Assembly: GCF_900129755.1 (NCBI RefSeq)
Contig: NZ_FQWT01000001.1
Span: forward strand, 434,001-498,000
Reading direction: 5' to 3'
Length of the DNA stretch: 64,000 nucleotides
From: Chryseobacterium oranimense
GTDB lineage: Bacteria; Bacteroidota; Bacteroidia; Flavobacteriales; Weeksellaceae
Shown here: positions 58,005-64,000 of the stretch, piece after piece
How positions within the stretch are numbered: position 1 is the first letter of the stretch
How the letters are laid out: the number at the start of each line of letters is the position of its first letter
The notes under the pieces: generated by a model
Told to the model about the DNA's origin: nothing
Databases searched by the model: none
What the model saw: the letters and a program-made list of their open reading frames with translations, nothing else
Program-made: the position numbers and the translations under genes

Positions 58005-58113
58005 TATATTATTTTACTTTTTTGGACAGAGTTATTGAAAAGCAAGGAATAAAATTTGATTAGCTATTATTTACTGGACTTTGTAAGGTTGTTTTTTACG
58101 GTTGATGTTGAGC

Positions 58114-59031
58114 TTAATTAAGCTGTTCCCTAAATTGCAATGGTGTCAGCCCGGTTTTGTTTTTGAAAAGTTTGTTAAATGATTGCGGATACTCAAATCC
58201 CAGCTCATAAGCAATTTCAGCTGCAGTAAGTTCCGATGTCGACAGCTTTTGTTTGGCAACTTCGATTAATTTAGCATGAATATGCTGCTGCGTATTCATC
58301 CCGGTCATATTTCTTAGGAGATCACCCAGATAACCATATGATACATTCAACTGCGCCGAAAAATAACTGACTGAAGGAATACCTTTCTGCATTGATTCTC
58401 CTTCTTCATAATAATGGTTGAGCAGCGTTTCAAACCGCTCTATTAAAGGACTGTTTATGGCTTTTCTGGTGATAAACTGCCGCTTATAATAGCGGTTACT
58501 GTAATTAAGCAAAACTTCAAGGTATGAAATGATCAGTTCCTGGCTTGTGTCGTCTATTACCGTTTCGATTTCTTCCTTAATATCTTCAAAAATGTGAAGA
58601 ACTTTATTCTTTTCTTTTTCTGAAAGATGAAGAGCTTCATTTATATTGTAACCGAAAAATCCGAATTTTTTTATTAACCTCGCAAGTGGATGCCCGGCAA
58701 AAAAATCCGGATGAATGAAGAGGCTGCGTCCACTACAAATGTCATCATCAGCCACTGCAAGAGCCTGTCCCGGAGCTACAAATATTAATCCGCCCTCATC
58801 AAAGTCATAATACCCTTGTCCATATTTCAACTTTCCTTTTAGGTTACTTTTATAGGATACCATATAAAAGTCGTGAACAAGATATTTTACTTCGGATTCC
58901 GGAGAAATGTCAGCGTGATTGACAGAAACGATAAGGGGATGTAAAGGGCTGGCAACTCCCAGCCCTCTGCATAAATCAGTAATTGACTTATAATAATGCA
59001 GTTCCTTTTTTTTAACTGATTTATCGATCAT
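58114..59031 (-). CDS. AraC-family transcriptional regulator (copy 2 of a paralogous pair)
   Basis: A 305-residue paralogue of the AraC protein at 51760-52710. Shared features are a sensor half with YYDFDEGGLIFVAPGQ, the YYKRQFITRK segment, and the C-terminal HTH (LRNMTGMNTQQHIHAKLIEVAKQKLSTSELTAAEIAYELGFEYPQSFNKLFKNKTGLTPLQFREQ). It precedes the SDR gene pair at 59103-60748 in the opposite order to copy 1. It probably controls these SDR genes. Confidence 0.88.
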   Translation of the reverse strand: MIDKSVKKKELHYYKSITDLCRGLGVASPLHPLIVSVNHADISPESEVKYLVHDFYMVSYKSNLKGKLKYGQGYYDFDEGGLIFVAPGQALAVADDDICSGRSLFIHPDFFAGHPLARLIKKFGFFGYNINEALHLSEKEKNKVLHIFEDIKEEIETVIDDTSQELIISYLEVLLNYSNRYYKRQFITRKAINSPLIERFETLLNHYYEEGESMQKGIPSVSYFSAQLNVSYGYLGDLLRNMTGMNTQQHIHAKLIEVAKQKLSTSELTAAEIAYELGFEYPQSFNKLFKNKTGLTPLQFREQLN

Positions 59032-59102
59032 GATTTAATTTTAAGAATTTTTTTTATACATGAATTGACCGTTTAAAATTAGCTATTTTTAACTACAACG
59101 AT

Positions 59103-59909
59103 TTACCTCGCCAATCCTTTTGCAATTTGTTTTCTGAATTCTTCAGCCCCGATGTCCAGTCTGTGCTGATACGTTGATATAGCATCATCGCCCGCCAGGT
59201 AGCGAAGCTGATCTTTACCGTCTGTTATAGCCTCATAAACTACAGAGGCAATAGATTCAGGACTTGAGAATTGAAGCGGGCTTTCACTGTTTTCAAAGCT
59301 TGCCAGAAACTTGTCAAACTGTTCTGCATAAGCTTCATGCTTGCCAACATCCAGCGACCTGCTCATAAAATCGGTAGCAATTCCGCCAGGAGAAATGGTC
59401 TTTACCTGAATATTGTGTGCGGCGAGCTCAAAAGACAGGCTTTCGCTCCAGCCCTCAATAGCCCATTTTGTAGCATGGTAAATGGAAGAAAACGGGAATG
59501 TGACCAATCCGCCGATAGAAGTTGTGCTGATAATTAAGCCACTGCTTTTTTCCCGTAAGTGAGGAAGAAAAGCCTCTGTTACACGGATTACACCCAAAAC
59601 ATTGGTATTGAACTGTCGGGTGATTTGTTCATCCTTGTATCCTTCCAGCGGACCTGTCAGGCCGTATCCTGCATTATTGAACACCACATCTACCGGACCA
59701 ATCTGAACAGCCACCGCAACTGCCTTTTCAATAGATGAAAGATCTGTTACATCCAAAGGAAGAATATGGATGTTTTTGATTTGATCCAGTTCAGTTTCTT
59801 TTTCGGGATGCCTCATCGTCGCCATTACATTCCATCCTTTTGATGCCAGTAGTTTTGCTGTTGCTTTCCCCAAACCGGAGGAAGCCCCTGTTATGAATAT
59901 CGTTTTCAT
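59103..59909 (-). CDS. Short-chain dehydrogenase (268 aa)
   Basis: A 268-residue SDR, with TGASSGLG at 7-14, NNAGYG near 83, STTSIGGLVTFPFSSIYHATKWAIEGWSE (catalytic Ser and YHATK), and PGGIATDFMSR. The C-terminal extension ends in LRYLAGDDAISTYQHRLDIGAEEFRKQIA, a feature of SDRs near AraC regulators in this region. It starts 8 bases after the stop of the upstream SDR gene, so the pair is co-transcribed. Confidence 0.9.
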   Translation of the reverse strand: MKTIFITGASSGLGKATAKLLASKGWNVMATMRHPEKETELDQIKNIHILPLDVTDLSSIEKAVAVAVQIGPVDVVFNNAGYGLTGPLEGYKDEQITRQFNTNVLGVIRVTEAFLPHLREKSSGLIISTTSIGGLVTFPFSSIYHATKWAIEGWSESLSFELAAHNIQVKTISPGGIATDFMSRSLDVGKHEAYAEQFDKFLASFENSESPLQFSSPESIASVVYEAITDGKDQLRYLAGDDAISTYQHRLDIGAEEFRKQIAKGLAR

Positions 59910-59917
59910 TGAATCGA

Positions 59918-60748
59918 TTATTTGGACAGGAAAATGTTGTTTGTAAACGCCTGATATTCTTCTTCAGAGGTATTTCTTCGTGCTTCCAGAATAGGCTTGA
60001 TGTCGTTAGTAGGAGAATAGCGCAAGCGGTCAGTTCCATCGGTTGCAGCTTCGTAAATGGCTTGTACCACTTTTTCTACCGCATCAGCATCTGCAGCTCC
60101 CTGCATTCCACCATAAACTTTACCAATCTGCTCTAAAAAAGGAAGATAATCTTCGATCAATTGTAGACCTAAACCTTCATCACCCATACGGTTTATAAAG
60201 CTGGTTTGCAGTGCTCCCCCTGGTTCAATGATTTTTGCGACAATACCTAATGACGTCAATTCATACCTTAATCCTTCAGTCCATCCCTCCAAAGCAAATT
60301 TGGATGAACTGTAAATCGAAGCCATAGGAAAACCGATGGCACCGGCACCTGAACTGATATTGATAATAGTACCTGATTTTTGAGAACGAAAATGAGGTAA
60401 AACGGCTCTTGTTACGTCCATTGCCCCAAATACATTCACGTCAAATTGTGTTTGGATAGCTTCACGGGATGCACTTTCAAAAATTCCGAAAAGACCATAT
60501 CCCGCATTATTGACTACTACATCAATATTTCCGAAGTGGTTTATTCCCTCTGCGATTGCTTTATCAATAGAATTCTTATCCTGAACATCCAATTGAGTGA
60601 CAAAAATATTTTCTGACTTATCGAGATTTCCATCTTTACCGGTATCTCTCATTGTAGCAATAACATTCCAGCCTTTAGCAGCGAAATAATTTGCAGTTGC
60701 GGCTCCAAAGCCTGATGATGTTCCGGTGATCAATACTGTTTTGTTCAT
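59918..60748 (-). CDS. Short-chain dehydrogenase (276 aa)
   Basis: The start is taken at ATG 60746-60748, as MNKTVLITGTSSGFG puts the cofactor motif at the usual place (8-15); the longer frame to 60775 adds nine residues. Other motifs are NNAGYGLFG near 86 and YSSSK near 144-148, followed by PGGALQTSF. It is paralogous to the 59103 gene over its length. The two form an operon that follows the AraC copy 2 regulator gene. Substrate unknown. Confidence 0.9.
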   Translation of the reverse strand: MNKTVLITGTSSGFGAATANYFAAKGWNVIATMRDTGKDGNLDKSENIFVTQLDVQDKNSIDKAIAEGINHFGNIDVVVNNAGYGLFGIFESASREAIQTQFDVNVFGAMDVTRAVLPHFRSQKSGTIINISSGAGAIGFPMASIYSSSKFALEGWTEGLRYELTSLGIVAKIIEPGGALQTSFINRMGDEGLGLQLIEDYLPFLEQIGKVYGGMQGAADADAVEKVVQAIYEAATDGTDRLRYSPTNDIKPILEARRNTSEEEYQAFTNNIFLSK

Positions 60749-60775
60749 TTTTTTGATATTTAATTGGTTTAACAC

Positions 60776-61221
60776 TTTTGATATTGCAAATATCTAATGT
60801 ATTTTGACCATCGAATAAACCGGATTAAGGTATTGATTATCCAAAATAAGGATACTTATTGTACAGGCACTTTTTTGTAATGCACTGTAAAAAAGCCCAC
60901 TTTTTCAGTGAGCTTAACTGCAACCTTTTCAATATTATTATAACCTATTAAAATCAAAAGGTTTTCATCATCCAATGATTTCATGTTTCAGTGTTTGTAT
61001 TCCTTCTTTCGTCTGGACAATTTCACCCTCACTATCAAAAATCCATAATTTAAACAAACACAGACAAAGCAAATTGATTATCAATCATATACATTAGAAA
61101 TATTTTCAACAGGCAGAATAAGAGTTTGGATAATGTCCTGCCAGGTTCACAAACCTAAATGGCTCAATTTGATCTAAATTGAGCCATTTTTTATTCTTTA
61201 TTTCCAAATAAGCCAGAATAT
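60776..61221. other. Intergenic region with tRNA-end-like sequence and orphan terminator
   Basis: 446 bases with no confident gene. It holds a palindrome TATCC/GGATA (60838-60854), a weak hairpin (60891-60915), a short coding-like fragment (60968-61080, minus), a tRNA-Arg 3'-end-like sequence (61137-61154) and a strong hairpin (61157-61195). Confidence 0.55.
61137..61195. other. tRNA-Arg-end-like sequence followed by plus-strand terminator
   Basis: 61137-61154 matches the tRNA-Arg 3' end (50340-50357) at 14 of 18 positions, all differences being transitions. A 14-bp perfect stem (61157-61170/61176-61189) with a plus-strand T-run follows, as after the real tRNA. No plus-strand gene ends nearby. 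It may be a decayed att-like site or coincidence. Confidence 0.35.
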
Positions 61222-61869
61222 TTACTGATTATACAGCCTAAGAATCTCTACCAATTCCGGTATGGATCGTATTTTCAGCTTCTCAAACAGCCTGTTTTTA
61301 TAAGTGCTGATCGTTGATGAATGGAGATTCAGCTGATTAGAAATTTCTTTGAGAGGAAGACCTTCTGCCAGCTTATTGGCAATTTGCAATTCTCGGTCTG
61401 ATAGTGTTTCAATGGGAGAATTTTTTGCCGCGCCAGTTAATGACTCTAAAAAAATTGCTTCTTTTATGTTATCACTCACGTATCGGCCCTTACTGAGCAT
61501 CGCCGTTAAAGCAGTCTCAATGACTTCAGTGGAGCTTAGCTTGCTTAGATAGCCACCAGCACCCATTTTTAGATAACGCATCCCATACAACTCTTCATCC
61601 TGTGAAGAAAATATTAGAATTTTTAATTCAGGCTGGTGAATTTTTATGTAATCTATTGCTTCCTGAACAGTACCATTAGGCATATTAACGTCCATAATGG
61701 CCAGATCCAATTTTTCATTCAGAATTACTTTGTACAGCGATTTATAATCCTCTACTTCTGAAATGATGGCATCGGGTCTTAATCGTTTGAGTGTTTGTAT
61801 CAAACCCATCCGGACGATACCGTGATCATCTGCTACAACAACACGAATGTTTACTTTTGAACCCATCAT
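61222..61869 (-). CDS. NarL/FixJ-type response regulator
   Basis: A 215-residue regulator: receiver domain with acidic pair VADDH near 12-15, phospho-acceptor Asp60 in DLAIMDVNMPN, Ser/Thr switch region LIFSSQDEE, then a LuxR-type HTH at about 148-212 (LSDRELQIANKLAEGLPLKEISNQLNLHSSTISTYKNRLFEKLKI). It is cytoplasmic. The histidine kinase gene overlaps its start by four bases (ATGA), so the pair is translationally coupled. The targets are unknown. Confidence 0.93.
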   Translation of the reverse strand: MMGSKVNIRVVVADDHGIVRMGLIQTLKRLRPDAIISEVEDYKSLYKVILNEKLDLAIMDVNMPNGTVQEAIDYIKIHQPELKILIFSSQDEELYGMRYLKMGAGGYLSKLSSTEVIETALTAMLSKGRYVSDNIKEAIFLESLTGAAKNSPIETLSDRELQIANKLAEGLPLKEISNQLNLHSSTISTYKNRLFEKLKIRSIPELVEILRLYNQ

Positions 61870-62600
61870 TCTATAAATTTATGTAAAAAAAGGGAAACCG
61901 TAGTGCCTTTATTTTCAGTGGAAATGATTTGGATGTTTCCATTCAGCAAGGATATAAAATTTTTTACAATTTTCAAACTTAATCCAACTCCTTTCTCACC
62001 CGCAGTCCCCAGGAATACGGGATTATCATAAGTGTAGATCACAGGTAAATACTTTTCATTTATTCCCGTTCCGAAATCAATTACGGAAAGCACAACCTGA
62101 TCTCCTTCTGTAAGTTCCTGTAAATAAACATCCTGCCCCGGCAAGGAATATTTTACCGCATTGTTGAAAATTTTGTCTAAAACATATTCTAGCAACAGGC
62201 GATCGCTTGTAAGAAATGCATTGTGATCCCCTTTAAAATGAAATTTAATGTTTTTTTCTTTTAATTTGGCAGCATATTTTTCTTCTAAATAATGAAAAAG
62301 ATCCAACACCATGATTTTAACGGGTTTAATGTTAAATTCCCCGTATTGTGTTTTTAGCCAGGCAACGCTGTCCTGGATAGTTTGAAGATTCTTCCGGGCA
62401 TCTCTTTTTATCTGTGGCAACAACTTAAAAAAATCTTCCTCGCTTATGGTCTTCTGTTCTAGTTCTTCTATAAGCCAAAGAAAGGTTCCAAACAGTTCTT
62501 TTGAGTCATGAGACAATATCGAGATCAGTCCGTTCTTGAAATTGATTTCGTTTTCCTGTCTTTCGATTTTTAATTGTAGTTCGTTGATAAAATCATTCAT
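61866..62600 (-). CDS. Soluble sensor histidine kinase without obvious input domain
   Basis: A 244-residue kinase. His31 in LSHDSKELFG is the likely phospho-acceptor, followed by the helical dimerisation region and a HATPase domain with N-box NAVKYSLPGQ, G1 DFGTGI and G2 GVGLSLKIVKNF. There is no signal peptide, membrane helix, PAS or GAF domain, so it must sense through its short N-terminal helix or a partner. The H-box lacks the usual Pro (SHDSKE versus SHDLRxP). Confidence 0.9.
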   Translation of the reverse strand: MNDFINELQLKIERQENEINFKNGLISILSHDSKELFGTFLWLIEELEQKTISEEDFFKLLPQIKRDARKNLQTIQDSVAWLKTQYGEFNIKPVKIMVLDLFHYLEEKYAAKLKEKNIKFHFKGDHNAFLTSDRLLLEYVLDKIFNNAVKYSLPGQDVYLQELTEGDQVVLSVIDFGTGINEKYLPVIYTYDNPVFLGTAGEKGVGLSLKIVKNFISLLNGNIQIISTENKGTTVSLFLHKFIE

Positions 62601-62814
62601 AAATTCAGTATCATGGTTTTAGAAGCTGCTTGAATTATTTTTTTTGAAAAAGGCAGAAAGGGTTATATTGTTTAAATGCGAATAAAAACATATAGTTAAG
62701 ACCCCTCTTCCAGGGTTGGCAAGTTATAAAAAATATCATATTAGTAAAAAGAAAAATTAAATAGGATTTACCTGAAACAATAAATCCCCTATTTTCTTTA
62801 ACTAAAAATCGCTT
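62601..62814. other. Intergenic segment next to IS remnant
   Basis: About 214 bases with no gene; AT-rich, with a weak hairpin AATAGG..ATTTA/TAAATCCCCTATT (about 62759-62792). No promoter consensus seen for the kinase gene. Confidence 0.5.
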
Positions 62815-63322
62815 TGTACGGCATAATATTCCGACAGACTTCTACCTTGGTAAACTGTTTACTGCATTACCGACATGGTCAAAAGATAGATATGGAGAAT
62901 ATCAAGAGATAACTGATCAATGATACAAGATAAAAAAGTGACAGCCTGAAACGTCAATAATGAATAGCCAGGCTACCAAAATACATTAAAGGTACTGAAA
63001 AGGGGGATGATGAAGGAAAACTCATCAAAGGAAGAAAACGTTTCTATGTAGAGATACTTTAGGAAATATTTTGGACAGTTTTGTGTTTTGGTATAATTGC
63101 TATGATGGAACCACTGCCATAAAATATTGGCATAAAATGCACTCAGAACACGAATTACTGGAAGGCATACAGCTTATTATGCCGATGGAATTTTTAGAAG
63201 AATTTCGCCAGCAAATAAAAACAAAAGATGAGATCGAAGCAGAATACCTAAATCCGGATACACCAAAAGGCAAAATTGAAATGCATTCTTTTGAATGCTT
63301 ATTTTTATCAATATCGTGCTGA
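62815..63322 (+). pseudogene. Decayed IS5-type transposase gene (frameshifted remnant)
   Basis: Reading across frames gives family-like pieces in order. 62825 onward: PTDFYLGK then LPTWSKDRYGEYQEI, resembling the D-F-x-x-W and RxWxxDG region. 62957 onward: IMNSQATKIH, like the catalytic DSQSVK motif with the Asp lost. 63009 onward: DEGKLIKGRKRFYV, like the conserved GxKxKGRKRH segment. 63071 onward: LDSFVFWYNCYDGTTAIKYW, the next conserved block, ending near 63322. Stops and at least two frameshifts interrupt it. No terminal inverted repeats or target duplication were found. Confidence 0.75.
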
Positions 63323-63355
63323 TCAGGCGAATGAGTATTGATATAAAAAGTATTG

Positions 63356-64000
63356 TTAAATAGCCGTAAAACTATAATAAACATTGATAGAGTAAGTGGT
63401 ATTTTCCTTCCCTACCAAACTTTGGGCCCCTGCAGGTGGTATGGTGTATCTTACGTTCAGTCCCCGGTCCAAAACCGGTGTTCCGTTAAAGAGTATTTTT
63501 TGGGGAATTTTGGATAAGGGCACATTTACAGAACTTCCATCTATGCCAATTTGTAATATGTTGGAATTGATATCAGTCTGCAGGCCGCCTTTCTTGAAAT
63601 AATTTTCGTCCGATTTTACATAGAGTTCAAAATTTTCATTATTGGACAACATAATCTGGTTCGGAATCATTTGTGACTGACCATCGGTGTAATGGGCAGC
63701 AGTATTAAAATTGAAGTTTACATTGCGGCCGGAACTGGGAATGGTGATCTCCGAAAGAGGGAGCACCTTTAGCTGAACAGCCATATTTTGCAAGCTGTTA
63801 ATGGAGTTATCTGTACTTCTGGCATTGAGATTCAGTTCAAACGTATATGTTCCGGCTTCAAAAAAATAGTTTTTAAAATCTTCCGCAGACACATGAAGAT
63901 CCGGAATGAAGCTGTTTCTGTTTCCCGCTATAACACTGAAATTAGCCGCGGAAAAATTCTGAAAATCGGCAGATAAGGCTTTGGTTGTGAGTGTAGATCC
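63356..64000 (-). CDS. Beta-rich exported or surface protein of unknown function, C-terminal part
   Basis: The frame is open to the window edge (the GTG at 63890-63892 is only the first in-frame start candidate and probably not real), so the N-terminus is missing; at least 214 residues are visible. The sequence is beta-rich with no cysteine: NFSVIAGNRNSFIPDLH, FEAGTYTFELNLNARS, VNFNFNTAAHYTDGQ, MLSNNENFELYVKSDENYF, VRYTIPPAGAQSLVG and a final YSINVYYSFTAI. The alternating hydrophobic C-terminal strand recalls fimbrial or adhesin-type beta-sandwich proteins. No family could be assigned. Confidence 0.7.
   Translation of the reverse strand, partial: GSTLTTKALSADFQNFSAANFSVIAGNRNSFIPDLHVSAEDFKNYFFEAGTYTFELNLNARSTDNSINSLQNMAVQLKVLPLSEITIPSSGRNVNFNFNTAAHYTDGQSQMIPNQIMLSNNENFELYVKSDENYFKKGGLQTDINSNILQIGIDGSSVNVPLSKIPQKILFNGTPVLDRGLNVRYTIPPAGAQSLVGKENTTYSINVYYSFTAI

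Noticed and set aside
60968..61080. Short minus-strand frame with FKLWIFDSEGEIVQTKEG
   Set aside because: It looks coding-like but is about 38 codons, has no start context, and matches nothing I know; it may be a gene scrap.
61157..61195. Minus-strand terminator for the kinase/regulator operon
   Set aside because: The T-run lies on the plus-strand side only, so it does not read as a minus-strand terminator; it is kept as an orphan hairpin.
1..64000. CRISPR array or prophage
   Set aside because: No regularly spaced repeats of array type and no phage structural genes were seen; the DUF1398 label of phage envelope is an old annotation only.

Overview
The window looks like a chromosome segment from a Chryseobacterium-like member of the Weeksellaceae (Bacteroidota). 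The evidence is an AT-rich genome, flavobacterial promoters (TAnnTTTG, sometimes with an upstream TTTG), few Shine-Dalgarno sequences, a SusC/SusD pair, the recF-DUF721 arrangement, and several GG-leader mini-peptides starting MKNLKKL. This assignment is an inference from gene content; no database search was possible.

Layout. 0-8.6 kb: the end of a diacylglycerol kinase gene, a GG-leader peptide, small hydrolase genes, a barstar-like gene overlapping purL, a serine hydrolase fused to a glycogen-binding-like domain, and purB. 8.7-10.3 kb: two convergent GG-leader peptide genes sharing one strong hairpin, then a tandem pair of small secreted paralogues. 10.4-19.4 kb: a polysaccharide utilisation locus (SusC, SusD, a PF10091 glucanase, an alpha/beta hydrolase, a GH3 beta-glucosidase), best read as a beta-1,2-glucan system, with an attenuator-like hairpin after susD. 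19.7-33 kb: ordinary chromosomal genes, including DUF4197, DUF493, a deoxynucleoside kinase, glutaminyl cyclotransferase, an ion-homeostasis run (CPA1 antiporter, bestrophin, DUF2490) and a string of small VOC, SRPBCC and DinB-like genes. 33.2-36.8 kb: a TolC-HlyD-ABC-2 permease export operon without an ATPase gene. 37.3-43.9 kb: two broad protease inhibitors side by side, ecotin and a 1962-residue alpha-2-macroglobulin with no thioester. 43.9-50.2 kb: a UbiA-like gene, recF, DUF721, a fourth GG peptide, a SpecificRecomb-family membrane protein, mtgA and a metal/cofactor-binding lipoprotein. 50.3 kb: tRNA-Arg(ACG).

From the tRNA to about 61 kb lies an accessory-looking stretch: RidA and Crp genes, then five short-chain dehydrogenases interleaved with three AraC regulators (two of them clear paralogues) and a beta-lactamase-like hydrolase. 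No integrase is visible, but a sequence resembling the tRNA 3' end followed by a terminator-like hairpin occurs at 61.14-61.19 kb. A soluble histidine kinase/LuxR response regulator pair follows, then a decayed IS5-type transposase gene, then the C-terminal part of a beta-rich protein cut by the window end.

The most notable points are four dispersed Cys-rich GG-leader peptides with even cysteine counts and no local maturation genes; the ecotin/alpha-2-macroglobulin locus, whose macroglobulin carries a SusC-type TonB-box-like motif where a bait region is expected; a 14-bp direct repeat at 23-bp spacing in front of an SDR operon; and several long inverted repeats in otherwise empty intergenic DNA.
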